Shown here piece after piece: positions 32,763 to 40,325 of a DNA stretch of 57,809 nt. How positions within the stretch are numbered: the stretch's first letter is position 1; each line of letters opens with the position of its first letter. The notes beneath the pieces are model-generated. The model worked only from the letters and a program-made list of their open reading frames with translations, was not told the origin of the DNA and searched no databases. The DNA comes from Cytobacillus depressus (GTDB taxonomy: Bacteria > Bacillota > Bacilli > Bacillales > Cytobacillaceae), in the NCBI RefSeq assembly GCF_008923245.1, contig NZ_WBOS01000022.1, positions 1-57,809 on the forward strand, read 5' to 3'. The translations under genes and the position numbers were made by a program.

Positions 32763-32990
32763 TTATTGATTCACTAATTCTCTTTCTTCAGCTTCCAATT
32801 CTTCCTCAAAGAATTTCTCCATTCTGACTTTCAGAACTCTTGAAAGCTTTAAAGCCAATTTACCTGAAGGAGATTTATTTCCCTTCTCGATCTCCGTAAT
32901 ATATGAACGAACAACTTTTACTTCTTTAGCTAATTCGCTTTTAGAAAACCCTAATTCTTTTCGGGCTTCTATCATCCATTCTCTTTCCAT
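32763..32990 (-). CDS. XRE-family regulator (Cro-like position)
   Basis: 75 aa from ATG 32990. HTH: LGFSKSELAKEVKVVRSYITEIEKGNKSPSGK (about 12-45). First gene of the leftward early operon, divergent from the CI-like repressor, so Cro-like by position. Helical acidic C-terminus. Confidence 0.82.
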   Translation of the reverse strand: MEREWMIEARKELGFSKSELAKEVKVVRSYITEIEKGNKSPSGKLALKLSRVLKVRMEKFFEEELEAEERELVNQ

Positions 32991-33019
32991 TTTTTTCACC
33001 CCTTTCAACATTGTCTATT

Positions 33020-33034
33020 GCCACTTTTAGTGAA
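33020..33034. promoter_or_regulatory. operator-like site in the switch region (left)
   Basis: GCCACTTTTAGTGAA, two mismatches to the 15-bp palindrome. On the minus strand it begins about 13 bases after a -10 TATAAT (33048-33053) of the leftward early promoter, hence over the start site. Confidence 0.7.
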
Positions 33035-33047
33035 CTAATATATACTT

Positions 33048-33053
33048 ATTATA
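33048..33053 (-). promoter_or_regulatory. leftward early promoter, -10 box
   Basis: Perfect TATAAT on the minus strand, with only a weak -35 (TGTACT-like) 17 bases upstream. Drives the Cro-like, yqaJ, recT operon. Confidence 0.55.
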
Positions 33054-33094
33054 ACACCATAAGCGAACATAGTACATAGTTAGACGAATATTTG

Positions 33095-33109
33095 TTCACT
33101 AAAAGAAGT
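33095..33109. promoter_or_regulatory. operator half-site
   Basis: TTCACTAAAAGAAGT has a full left half and a broken right half of the consensus. Second element of the lambda-like switch. Confidence 0.45.
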
Positions 33110-33225
33110 AAAATAAATTCAAATATACCTATCTAATTCTCTAATAGTAAACGAAGTATTTACAAAGAAAATATATTTAGTTTGGTTTTTAGTGGACTTT
33201 ATGAGGTATATTAGTCTTATAACAT

Positions 33226-33240
33226 TACACTTATAGTGAA
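33226..33240. promoter_or_regulatory. operator-like site in the switch region (right)
   Basis: TACACTTATAGTGAA, close match to the palindrome, 39 bases upstream of the repressor start, where it could autoregulate the repressor promoter. Confidence 0.65.
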
Positions 33241-33278
33241 TTATAGAGAGTAATTCAAAAAAACATGGGGGAATAAGA

Positions 33279-33671
33279 ATGTCAATATTTGGAGAACGCT
33301 TTAAGGCTTTGCGATTAGAGAAAGATTTATCCATGCAAGCATTAGGTGATTTAATCGGTGTTGGAAAATCTACAATAGCATCATACGAATCTGGAGATAA
33401 GAAACCTAAAACCGCTAGGCTGAAACAAATTGCTGATCTATTTGAAGTATCTACAGACTACTTACTAGGAACTTCAGATGACCCGCTAACTAAAGAAACC
33501 TCCAGAAATTTAGCTATACTATTAAAAGAATCTAATGATTTTCACTACAATGGAATTCCTTTATCTGAAGAAGATCTACAACTATTTAATAATATTCTCG
33601 AAAGAATGCTAAAAGACGTAAAAGAAAAAAGTCCTAATCAAGCTCAAACAAATGAGCAAGAGCAAGAATAG
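33279..33671 (+). CDS. CI-like phage repressor (XRE family)
   Basis: 130 aa, RBS GGGGGAA. N-terminal HTH: RFKALRLEKDLSMQALGDLIGVGKSTIASYESGDKKPKTARLKQIADLFEVSTDYLLG (about 7-65), the classic Bacillus immunity repressor layout; the C-terminus is acidic. One of few plus-strand genes, facing the Cro-like gene across a region with several operators. No peptidase domain is visible, so induction would need an anti-repressor or a separate protease. Confidence 0.85.
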   Translation: MSIFGERFKALRLEKDLSMQALGDLIGVGKSTIASYESGDKKPKTARLKQIADLFEVSTDYLLGTSDDPLTKETSRNLAILLKESNDFHYNGIPLSEEDLQLFNNILERMLKDVKEKSPNQAQTNEQEQE

Positions 33672-33720
33672 CACCTTCAACTTTACTTCTACTTTTACGA
33701 ACTTCTTGGATTTCACATAC

Positions 33721-33753
33721 AAAAAAGCGTGGGATTTATTCCACGCTTTTTTT
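33721..33753. terminator. bidirectional terminator
   Basis: AAAAAAGCGTGG-gatttatt-CCACGCTTTTTTT: symmetric, with A and T runs on both sides. Ends the repressor gene on plus and the 33.8-36.9 kb operon on minus. Confidence 0.85.
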
Positions 33754-33804
33754 GTGACTTATTCATTTTCAGAACAATGAAGAGAAAGGTTTCAATAGAC
33801 GAAA

Positions 33805-33840
33805 CCTTAACTTAATATTACCTTAATGTTAACTTAATCT
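33805..33840. repeat. TTAANN array 2
   Basis: CCTTAACTTAATATTACCTTAATG-type run at the 3' end of the 33834 gene. Confidence 0.6.
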
Positions 33841-34109
33841 TCATATTCACTATCCCAGAAATCAGTTTTCTCAATTTTGACCGCACAGAAATCTTTACCA
33901 TCTTCAGAAATGCCATAGAAATACAGTCCAAACTCCTTCTCATAACTCTCTTCTCTATCAAGCGCACCTTTCTTTTGAATATAACTAAGAAAGTCATTTT
34001 TCATTTCTTCCGCAAACTTCTCAGCATTTTCTAACTTCTGAAACGATTGAACCAAATTCTTACCACCATACTGTGTATACTCAAAAGCTGCCATTACTGT
34101 AAAAAACAT
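33834..34109 (-). CDS. small protein of unknown function
   Basis: 91 aa, RBS AAGGAGAAGAGG. FEYTQYGGKNLVQSFQKLENAEKF then a beta-like C-terminus (FGLYFYGISEDGKDFCAVKIE) suggests an alpha/beta fold. Flanked on both sides by TTAANN arrays. Confidence 0.6.
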   Translation of the reverse strand: MFFTVMAAFEYTQYGGKNLVQSFQKLENAEKFAEEMKNDFLSYIQKKGALDREESYEKEFGLYFYGISEDGKDFCAVKIEKTDFWDSEYED

Positions 34110-34120
34110 TTTCCTCTTCT

Positions 34121-34146
34121 CCTTAATGTTAAGTTAATCTTAATTA
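34121..34146. repeat. TTAANN array 3
   Basis: CCTTAATGTTAAGTTAATCTTAATTA-like run (shown in parts: TTAATG, TTAAGT, TAATCT, TAATTA) between the 33834 gene RBS and the TM2 gene stop. Confidence 0.6.
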
Positions 34147-34443
34147 AAACAAACCTTTTACTGTCTGGATCGCTTGCATTTCAATTTCCTCGTTCTTTTT
34201 CTCAATGGCTTTTCCGATTGCGAAAACATCAATTAATGACCAGAATCCACAACCACCTAGAGTCAATGTCATTGCAACCCCCATGCCTACATTTCCAGCA
34301 TAGTATCTATGTCCGCCAATTCCTCCGGTAAAAAACCAAAGTGCATAAGCTATACCTTTCGATTTTTCTTTCTTGCTCACTTCTGCATGTACCATTGCTA
34401 ATTGTTCTGCTGATAAATCTTTCTTTGCTAATAAGTTGTTCAT
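34144..34443 (-). CDS. TM2-domain membrane protein
   Basis: 99 aa, RBS GGAGAAAA. YALWFFTGGIGGHRYYAGN (about 33-51) and GCGFWSLIDVFAIGKAIE (about 65-82) are the two membrane helices with the GGxGxHRFY-type loop of TM2 proteins. Such proteins are common in phage and plasmid early regions; role unknown. Confidence 0.83.
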   Translation of the reverse strand: MNNLLAKKDLSAEQLAMVHAEVSKKEKSKGIAYALWFFTGGIGGHRYYAGNVGMGVAMTLTLGGCGFWSLIDVFAIGKAIEKKNEEIEMQAIQTVKGLF

Positions 34444-34537
34444 TATAATTTTCTCCTTTGAGGGACCGTATTCACAGTACAGCCCCTATATATTTTTTAG
34501 TGTAATTCTGCCATTCGTGTTCATAACCTCATCTTTA

Positions 34538-34564
34538 CCTTAATATTAATGTTAACGTTAAGAC
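34538..34564. repeat. TTAANN array 4
   Basis: TTAATATTAATGTTAACG then TTAAGA: four consecutive hexamers beginning TTAA, just downstream of the 34564 gene. Confidence 0.6.
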
Positions 34565-34803
34565 TATTTGTATCTTGCTACCCATGCTCTATCTTTTTGT
34601 CTTGATCCGAGTAGGAATATTTCTTCTGAGACCTCACAAGCAACTAATAGTTGAGTTGCTATTTTTAGAGCTTCTTCCTTACTTAATCTAAATCCTACTG
34701 TATCTGCGTCACTGTCCGGATAAACCTTTGTAACAGGGAAATTTGATAAATTTTTCAATTGGCTGTATTCCTCTAATAATGGCTTTATATAAGTGCTTGA
34801 CAT
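34564..34803 (-). CDS. small protein of unknown function
   Basis: 79 aa, RBS AAGGAGACG. STYIKPLLEEYSQLKNL then FRLSKEEALKIATQLLVACE; helical. Preceded and followed by TTAANN arrays. Confidence 0.55.
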   Translation of the reverse strand: MSSTYIKPLLEEYSQLKNLSNFPVTKVYPDSDADTVGFRLSKEEALKIATQLLVACEVSEEIFLLGSRQKDRAWVARYK

Positions 34804-34815
34804 GTTTTTTCGTCT

Positions 34816-34850
34816 CCTTAATGTTTAGTTAATGTTAAATTAATGTTATG
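34816..34850. repeat. TTAANN array 5
   Basis: CCTTAATGTTTAGTTAATG, then TTAAATTAATG TTATG, spanning from the RBS of the 34564 gene upstream to the ArdC stop. Confidence 0.6.
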
Positions 34851-34872
34851 CAAGAGGCCCGAAGGCTCCTGC

Positions 34873-35715
34873 TTATTCATCTTTGTCCCAAGAAACTCCT
34901 AAAATGTGGTCTACTGCTCGTTGTGCGTTAGCAGCCGCTTTCACAATCAATGTCTTATCATTCTTCAACTTATTCAACCAGCTCTGGATATAAGCAACTG
35001 AATTATCAAAGGTCACTTCCGAGAACCCAGCTATGCCGTTTAGCATAGTCGCTCCGATCTCGGCAATCAGTTCCTCCTTGCTGTATGTCTGGGAACCGAA
35101 TTTCAAAGTTCCGGTTACACCCTCGCGATTTAGACGGCTCTTGTGTCCAGTGCTATGAATTAACTCATGCATCATGGTGCAATAATACTCTTCAACTTTC
35201 GGGAAGTCCTTCATTGGAGGAACATTCACATGGTCATTTCCGGGCTGATAAAATGCTCCGATTCCGCTCTGCCATGAAAGACTCGGTTTGTTCATATAAC
35301 CTTTGATGATGTTCTCCGCTTCTTCAATCGGATCATGCTCAAATTCTTGAATATCCTCGTTCCATTTACTTTCAATTCCTTCACATTGATTTATATTAAA
35401 AACTTTATAAAAACGGAGCAACGGGATTTTTTCTGTTTCTCCCTCTTCATTTTCTTTTTCGAGCCATTTCCAGAACACTACAATTTCTGACTTGGCACCT
35501 TTTTTAACTTTCCCTTTTGCTTCCTGCACTTGTTTAAATGTAATGTATTCCCCGGGTTCAAGAAGTAGCGTGTTGATACCGCGATAACTTTTTTGCGTTT
35601 TCCAGCTCCTAGCTGACCCGCTTTTCCCGACCCACGGCTTGCGCCACGGAACAGTACCAGCTTCAAGCTTTTCAATAATTTTATTAGTAACCATTTCGTA
35701 TATTTTCTCACTCAT
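34873..35715 (-). CDS. ardC: ArdC-like antirestriction protein
   Basis: 280 aa from ATG 35715 (AGGAGG nine bases upstream; the ATG at 35724 is too close). N-terminal ssDNA-binding domain (VPWRKPWVGKSGSARSWKTQKSYRGIN, about 20-50) and C-terminal zincin metallopeptidase with MMHELIHSTGHKSR (about 185-198) and a downstream Glu in ELIAEIGA. ArdC protects incoming DNA from restriction; conserved on conjugative plasmids and phage-plasmids. Confidence 0.88.
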   Translation of the reverse strand: MSEKIYEMVTNKIIEKLEAGTVPWRKPWVGKSGSARSWKTQKSYRGINTLLLEPGEYITFKQVQEAKGKVKKGAKSEIVVFWKWLEKENEEGETEKIPLLRFYKVFNINQCEGIESKWNEDIQEFEHDPIEEAENIIKGYMNKPSLSWQSGIGAFYQPGNDHVNVPPMKDFPKVEEYYCTMMHELIHSTGHKSRLNREGVTGTLKFGSQTYSKEELIAEIGATMLNGIAGFSEVTFDNSVAYIQSWLNKLKNDKTLIVKAAANAQRAVDHILGVSWDKDE

Positions 35716-35795
35716 TTTCTTCATCCTCCTGAAATGAATTTCTGATAAGACCTAGCATCATCAGCTCCGGATTAGTCAGACCCGGAGGACAGCCC

Positions 35796-35945
35796 TTAAT
35801 TGGACTGTTTCGCCTTTATAACCATGTAATCAATGGCATCATGCAAATTTAGAAATGAACCGATTCTTGTCCTTTTTCTGAAAACCCTGTAATAACTTGA
35901 ACCATCTCTCTGAACACTGTAAATCCCATCTTTCTTAACGATCAT
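35796..35945 (-). CDS. small protein, 49 aa
   Basis: Short ORF MIVKKDGIYSVQRDGSSYYR onwards, ending KAKQSN, with an excellent RBS (AAGGAGAGG). Beta-hairpin-like start and basic middle (VFRKRTRIGSF). In series with its neighbours; unknown function. Confidence 0.6.
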   Translation of the reverse strand: MIVKKDGIYSVQRDGSSYYRVFRKRTRIGSFLNLHDAIDYMVIKAKQSN

Positions 35946-35962
35946 CTTAACCTCTCCTTTTC

Positions 35963-36009
35963 ATTAACTTAACCTTAATATTAACATTAATGTTAATATT
36001 AAGGTTAGG
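35963..36009. repeat. TTAANN array 6 (longest uniform run)
   Basis: Seven near-consecutive hexamers: TTAACT, TTAACC (offset), TTAATA, TTAACA, TTAATG, TTAATA, TTAAGG. Lies between two small genes. Confidence 0.75.
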
Positions 36010-36020
36010 AGCTAAAACCC

Positions 36021-36446
36021 TTAATCTATGTAACAAACTGGCTTACCGTCAACACTCATGAACATGCTATCTGTTACAACAACTTTCATTATAGAACCGT
36101 TCATTCCTTTGCATTTGAAATGGTTTCTATTCAAGACCTCGATCTCCTTGAAATACCTTCTCATTCTCTTAACTTTCATATCAACTAATTTTATTTTACC
36201 TAATTCGCCTTTGTATTTCTGGAAAGGCTGACGATCTACCAGCTGATATTCAACAATCTTGTACTCGTATGACTCAATGATTTCACGCATTTCCTGCTCG
36301 GACATTTCACCTTTCACGAACCGTTCGACTATCTCTTCATCTTCTTCAGGCAAGTCCTCGATAATCCAATCGGCCAGACCTTCAATTGTCGTATGGGCTG
36401 AAAACGTGTTGCACTGCAAATCCCAGAACCGAACCCATTTTTTCAT
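36021..36446 (-). CDS. early-region protein of unknown function
   Basis: 141 aa, RBS AAGGAGTTGGG. Acidic N-terminal half (EEDEEIVERFVKGEMSEQEM) and basic C-terminal half (KVKRMRRYFKEIEV). No recognised domain. Confidence 0.6.
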   Translation of the reverse strand: MKKWVRFWDLQCNTFSAHTTIEGLADWIIEDLPEEDEEIVERFVKGEMSEQEMREIIESYEYKIVEYQLVDRQPFQKYKGELGKIKLVDMKVKRMRRYFKEIEVLNRNHFKCKGMNGSIMKVVVTDSMFMSVDGKPVCYID

Positions 36447-36457
36447 ATTCCCAACTC

Positions 36458-36487
36458 CTTATTAATATTAAGTTAATATTAATGTAA
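36458..36487. repeat. TTAANN array 7
   Basis: TTATTAATATTAAGTTAATA then TTAATG; covers the leader of the 36021 gene. Confidence 0.6.
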
Positions 36488-36500
36488 AGGGCAAAGCCCC

Positions 36501-36665
36501 TTACCTAATCACTTCTCCGCAAGGTTTGTGGATTTCAATAACTTCATAGTTACATTCAGCAATCGCATTCTGGTTTAAGAAGTTTTGCAATTCGCTGTGC
36601 ATGATTTCTTTTCTTCTTTTGCCTAATCCCCAATTATATTGGATAACTAATTTACAACCTTCCAT
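36501..36665 (-). CDS. small protein, 54 aa
   Basis: MEGCKLVIQYNWGLGKRRKE onward, ending CGEVIR; RBS AAAGGAG. Three cysteines, alternating beta/helix pattern. Function unknown. Confidence 0.6.
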   Translation of the reverse strand: MEGCKLVIQYNWGLGKRRKEIMHSELQNFLNQNAIAECNYEVIEIHKPCGEVIR

Positions 36666-36681
36666 TTTACATTTCTCCTTT

Positions 36682-36719
36682 ATTTTAATATTAATGTTAA
36701 GGTTAAGATAAGATTAACG
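36682..36719. repeat. TTAANN array 8
   Basis: TTTTAATATTAATGTTAAGG, then TTAAGATAAGATTAACG; overlaps the stop of the 36714 gene. Confidence 0.65.
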
Positions 36720-36875
36720 TTTTTGGCGAAGCGCTTTTGCGATGATAGACAATTCAATTGCTGTATTTGCTCTTGCATATCCGTTTTCATTCACATACCC
36801 ATAAGCATTTCTTTTTGTGATTGTGTCAGTTACCATTAACTTTCCGTTTTCCATTTCAGTGATTACAAATCTCAT
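36714..36875 (-). CDS. small protein, 53 aa
   Basis: MRFVITEMENGKLMVTDTIT onward, ending ALRQKR; RBS AGAGGAA. First gene of the leftward small-gene operon behind promoter 36926-36953 and an operator-like site. Confidence 0.6.
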   Translation of the reverse strand: MRFVITEMENGKLMVTDTITKRNAYGYVNENGYARANTAIELSIIAKALRQKR

Positions 36876-36925
36876 TTTTCATTTCCTCTTTTCGTTTTCT
36901 GAATACTTAATTAACTTATACATAT

Positions 36926-36953
36926 ATCCTAACATTTTACCTGCCTAAAGCAA
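36926..36953 (-). promoter_or_regulatory. promoter of the small early operon
   Basis: TTGCTT (36948-36953), 16 bases, TAGGAT (36926-36931). Closely resembles the RadC operon promoter in boxes, spacer length and spacer sequence. Confidence 0.6.
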
Positions 36954-36970
36954 TAGTTTACCGGAAAAAG

Positions 36971-36985
36971 TTCTCTAAAAGTGAA
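36971..36985. promoter_or_regulatory. operator-like site
   Basis: TTCTCTAAAAGTGAA, one mismatch to the palindrome, just upstream of the -35 box of the 36926-36953 promoter. Confidence 0.65.
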
Positions 36986-36986
36986 T

Positions 36987-37058
36987 CTTCAACAATCTCA
37001 CCCTTTCCATAAAGAAAGACGCTTTCCTTATTTCAGAAAAGCGCCCGATTGCTTAATA
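36987..37058. repeat. GCCCGATTG palindrome, copy R5 (long form)
   Basis: Ends TTCAACAATCT and GCCCGATTGCTTAATAA with an inner hairpin (GACGCTTT ... AAAAGCG). Bases 37008-37051 match 57668-57711 at 43 of 44 positions. It lies 3' of the 37076 gene. Confidence 0.8.
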
Positions 37059-37075
37059 ACAGACCTTCCTTATTT

Positions 37076-37369
37076 TCACCTTAGAATGGATTTTCCCCTT
37101 TCACAAAAGGTATAAAAACCACATAAAGTGAACCAATAAAGCCAAAAGAATCCCGATGTAATCCGTTTCTTAAAGAGAATACTATTCTTAGAAATAAACA
37201 AACTGATAATCATCGTGTATAAGACGAACAAAATATAAGAAGCTCCAAACCAATTAACCCATACGTTTCCGTGAAATGGGATTCCGAAGTTCTCATAAGT
37301 AGGTTTTAAAATATATATGGTGGAAAATAAACCAACAGACAAAATTGATATAACCTCGACCAATCGCAT
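37076..37369 (-). CDS. membrane protein, putative cassette cargo
   Basis: 97 aa from ATG 37369 (AAAAAGG upstream); the frame runs back to a TTG at 37474 inside repeat R6. Three hydrophobic segments: EVISILSVGLFSTIYIL, GASYILFVLYTMIISLFI and SGFFWLYWFTLCGFYTF. Bounded by palindromes R6 (5') and R5 (3'). Base composition is AT-rich relative to the late genes. Confidence 0.6.
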   Translation of the reverse strand: MRLVEVISILSVGLFSTIYILKPTYENFGIPFHGNVWVNWFGASYILFVLYTMIISLFISKNSILFKKRITSGFFWLYWFTLCGFYTFCERGKSILR

Positions 37370-37431
37370 TACAACCTTTTTAAATTCTCCCAAGGAAATC
37401 AGCTCCCAAGTTGATATCAAAGTTTTTCTCC

Positions 37432-37495
37432 CTGAACAATCGGGCTCAATTTCAGGCCAATGCTTATTCAACAACTGCGCCCTTTAATGGAATAA
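37432..37495. repeat. GCCCGATTG palindrome, copy R6
   Basis: TTATTCAACAACTGCGCCC then TTTAATGGAATAAC (37464-37495), preceded by an inverted core CAATCGGGC (37435-37443). It lies between two membrane-protein genes. Confidence 0.65.
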
Positions 37496-37573
37496 CTAAA
37501 AAATAAAAATTAATCTTAAAATCAATTAATACTTCTTTCACTGAAGCACTCGTTACTATAATAAGAAATTTCT

Positions 37574-38389
37574 TTAAATCCACTTGGCAAACCATGCGAC
37601 ATAATATGCTGCAGGGATAAACAAAAGCTGAGCTACAATTGTACCCACCAATTTTGAACTAATCATTGTCAATGAGTAACTCTTTAAGTAAATATAATCA
37701 CTTGGATTTTTCATCACCCTATCAGCCAATACTGAAGCTTTAGGGTCAATAAACAATGTTAATAAAATCGTTGCGATCCCATTTATAATTCCAGATGACA
37801 GTATTGCAGCCTGTGAATATTCCGGAACTAATATTGATGCATATATAGAAGACAGAACCCCGACAGTAAATACTGCAGAAATTATCACATTAATTACAAA
37901 AAGGCGTTTAGGAATTGTTTTTAAGGTAATCCCTTTTAGGAAGGACAATCTTGGTAGTCTAAAAAGATTAAAAAATTTTTTTATGCTTTTCAGATTAAAA
38001 TGATTAACAAATAAAGCAATAATTGATCCACGATGATTTGATAATTGAATGATTGCTCGTGAAAAAATATTAATAAATGTTGGAAAAAGAAGGATTCCAA
38101 AAAGTACTCCAACAGTCGTAACCAAAATTAAAATTCTATACTGTCCCTCAATAAAGTTTAATGGATTTAAATCTTGTGGTACCTCTGCAATAAGTTTTGC
38201 TGTTAGTGGTTGTTGGATCATTACGGAAAATCTTGAAACTATTACTAGTGTGCTAAATAAAGATAAAGCAGTTGCGATTAATTTTACTCTTGCTCCAGAA
38301 ATTCTAGTTGAATAGGCTAGAGTCTCAACCATTGTTATTATCAATAAAAATATAGCTATAATAATTACTTTACCTGTAATTAGTTCCAT
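37574..38389 (-). CDS. integral membrane protein, putative cassette cargo
   Basis: 271 aa from ATG 38389 (AAAGGGGC upstream). About seven hydrophobic segments, e.g. VIIIAIFLLIITMVETLAY, ILILVTTVGVLFGILLF and LFVINVIISAVFTVGVL; an Arg/Lys-rich cytosolic loop near 150. The pattern is reminiscent of the Amj-like lipid II flippase family (YmdB/Alr type: MELI..., IDPKASVLADRVM), a cautious suggestion. Bounded by R2 (5') and R6 (3'). Confidence 0.6.
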   Translation of the reverse strand: MELITGKVIIIAIFLLIITMVETLAYSTRISGARVKLIATALSLFSTLVIVSRFSVMIQQPLTAKLIAEVPQDLNPLNFIEGQYRILILVTTVGVLFGILLFPTFINIFSRAIIQLSNHRGSIIALFVNHFNLKSIKKFFNLFRLPRLSFLKGITLKTIPKRLFVINVIISAVFTVGVLSSIYASILVPEYSQAAILSSGIINGIATILLTLFIDPKASVLADRVMKNPSDYIYLKSYSLTMISSKLVGTIVAQLLFIPAAYYVAWFAKWI

Positions 38390-38565
38390 CAAAAAAGCCC
38401 CTTTGTAAAATTATTATAGCTAGTATAACCCATATTTCAATTTTTGGGATTTTATAGAGAAATTTACCAAGGTATTTCCTCGCTTCGTCTTCAATTAAAC
38501 TTCCCCGTTATTTTAAGTACATTTCTTCACAATATCTTCCTAACTTTAGCATAATACCGTAACTG

Positions 38566-38596
38566 TTTCTCCACAATCTGGCCCGATTGTGGAATA
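38566..38596. repeat. GCCCGATTG palindrome, copy R2 (short form)
   Basis: CCACAATC-tggccc-GATTGTGG, perfect 8-bp arms, followed by AATAAG and the phrase AAAAATTCTGCTTTG that also follows R1 at the left edge. It lies 5' of the 37574 gene. Confidence 0.8.
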
Positions 38597-39110
38597 AGAA
38601 AAAATTCTGCTTTGTCACCTATTTTGCATTGAGGTGGGTAAGGCTAGGAGAAAGCAAAGTTAATTCCCTCATACGGCTTCATACTGCACCTCCCATATCA
38701 AGTGCTGGTCTGTATGATGCGGAAACAAAAAAAGAGCAGCCGGGAAGCTACTCTTTGAACGGATCTGATAGAAAGGGAAAGACTCACCTATAGCTGTAGG
38801 AAAAAGAGTCTTTAGCCGCCTTTACGATAATACAAAATTTATTGATTTATTTAGAGAAAATGAAAGTTTGACTCGATTTAATAAATATAGGCTTACTCAT
38901 ACTACCAAGTTTGATGCAAAGATTTGTACAAAGTTTTGTCGAATATTAACTTTAACAGAAAACAAACGGGTATTAAGTTTTTGGAATTAGGGCAACTAAC
39001 CCTCAATACATAGTCCAGCTTTAATTAATGGAGTTGTCTTTACCCCCCTTTCCTATTAATTTTGAGAATATTACTGAAGACAATATTTTGGTTAAACCCC
39101 ACAACGAACT
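38597..39110. other. gene-poor interval with degenerate reading frame
   Basis: No complete gene seen. A plus-strand frame from 38772 to 38990 is open for 72 codons with protein-like composition (GKRVFSRLYDNTKFIDLF) but has no start codon near its beginning, so it may be a gene remnant. Hairpins at 38726-38757 (AGAGCAGCC/GGAAGCTACTCT region) and an AAAGACTC/GAGTCTTT pair at about 38777-38813 are also present. Confidence 0.4.
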
Positions 39111-39157
39111 GAAAAAGCAAGCAATGAATGGTGTTTCCGCACCGTTCACTACTTGCT
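39111..39157 (-). terminator. terminator of the par operon
   Basis: Minus strand GCAAGTAGTGAACGGTG / CACCATTCATTGCTTGC stem, then TTTTTC. Strong and about 40 bases after the par operon stop. Confidence 0.8.
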
Positions 39158-39194
39158 TATTAGTTTAGCATATTCGTTCACCTAAGGGCAACAA

Positions 39195-39542
39195 TTATAA
39201 CTTTCCTGTTTTCTTATAGTATTCCTTCGCCAGCTCATTCAGCAAATGAGACTGCCATCCACGGCCCATGCGTTTCTGATCCGCTTTGATTAACTTTGCT
39301 ACCTTCGGCTCGAAATGGCAGCCAATCAATTCCGTTCGGTTTGCCCTCGTTCCAAAAGTCTGCTCTGGATGCGCCATTCTTAAAACAAAAGCATCTAATT
39401 CCAGAGTAAATTTATCATCTTCCGTTTGAACTTGGGGCGTATTTTCTTGTACTTCGCCGCCCATAAGTTCCGACCTTGCATTCCGGTCCCGCTTCTGTTG
39501 TTGATTTAACATCTTCTGTTTGTATTCTTCAGCCTTCGACAC
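39195..39542 (-). CDS. putative partition DNA-binding partner of ParA (ParB/ParG-like)
   Basis: 115 aa, GTG start overlapping the parA end by 14 bases, with AAGGAG inside parA. The N-terminal ~45 residues are Gln/Arg/Glu-rich and likely disordered, and the C-terminal part (FEPKVAKLIKADQKRMGRGWQSHLLNELAKEYYKKTG) could be a ribbon-helix-helix or HTH. Small centromere-binding proteins downstream of a Walker-type ParA fit the type Ib layout. Candidate ligand for the TTAANN arrays. Confidence 0.68.
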   Translation of the reverse strand: MSKAEEYKQKMLNQQQKRDRNARSELMGGEVQENTPQVQTEDDKFTLELDAFVLRMAHPEQTFGTRANRTELIGCHFEPKVAKLIKADQKRMGRGWQSHLLNELAKEYYKKTGKL

Positions 39543-40314
39543 GCTGCTTCAGCTCCTTATAAAAGATTTTGTACTGTTCCAATGCAGATGCTAGCTCATT
39601 GTTATCAAATAAGCCTTCCATGGAGATTCTTCCTGTTGCCGCTTTCCGTCTGATAACCACATCAAAGCAAAGGTCAGGCCAAAATTCTTTTATCAGCTCA
39701 ACAAAGGCTTTAGAATCCGCTCTCCGTACATCGTTCATGGTCCTTAAAATTCCGAGCACCTTCAAATTTGGATTGATATTCTGCTGGGCATATTCAACCG
39801 TCTCCAGAAAACGAGGAACAGCCGTCATTGACCATTTAGAACTTTCAGCCAAGACCAAAACATAATCAGAAGCACAGATGGCATTCACCATTGGCTCCGA
39901 CAGCGAAGGTGGTGTATCAATAATGATAAAATCATAATCGTAAATGACAGGCTCCAGAATCTCTTTCAATGCCGTGTTCACATCGTCAAAGTGCTTCCAC
40001 TTCCGGTACAGATTCTTTGCCAAGGTTGCAAGGTAATCGTCAGAAGGCACGACATGCAGATTTTCATTGACCTGGTATATGTAATCTTCAACGCTTCCGT
40101 CCTCAAAGGCTTCAAGAACTGTCATTCCTTGAAAATCCTCAACATCCTTTTGCGTGAGCAGATCAGTGACATTGCTTTGGCTATCCATATCGACAACCAA
40201 AACCTTGTATCCATCCTGAGACAATAAGTAAGAAAGGACTCCCGAAGTCGTACTCTTGCCCACGCCGCCTTTCTGGACTCCTACCGTGATAACTTTCGCT
40301 CTTTTTTCCCCCAT
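39529..40314 (-). CDS. parA: ParA partition ATPase
   Basis: 261 aa from ATG 40314 (TAGGAGTG upstream; GTG 40323 is too close to it). Deviant Walker A KGGVGKST (about 15-22), A' region VLVVDMDSQSNVTDLL (about 38-53), Walker B YDFIIIDTPPSLSEP (about 120-134). No N-terminal HTH, so type Ib size. Together with the small downstream gene it should position plasmid copies on the nucleoid. Confidence 0.92.
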   Translation of the reverse strand: MGEKRAKVITVGVQKGGVGKSTTSGVLSYLLSQDGYKVLVVDMDSQSNVTDLLTQKDVEDFQGMTVLEAFEDGSVEDYIYQVNENLHVVPSDDYLATLAKNLYRKWKHFDDVNTALKEILEPVIYDYDFIIIDTPPSLSEPMVNAICASDYVLVLAESSKWSMTAVPRFLETVEYAQQNINPNLKVLGILRTMNDVRRADSKAFVELIKEFWPDLCFDVVIRRKAATGRISMEGLFDNNELASALEQYKIFYKELKQRVEG

Positions 40315-40325
40315 GTTTATCACTC

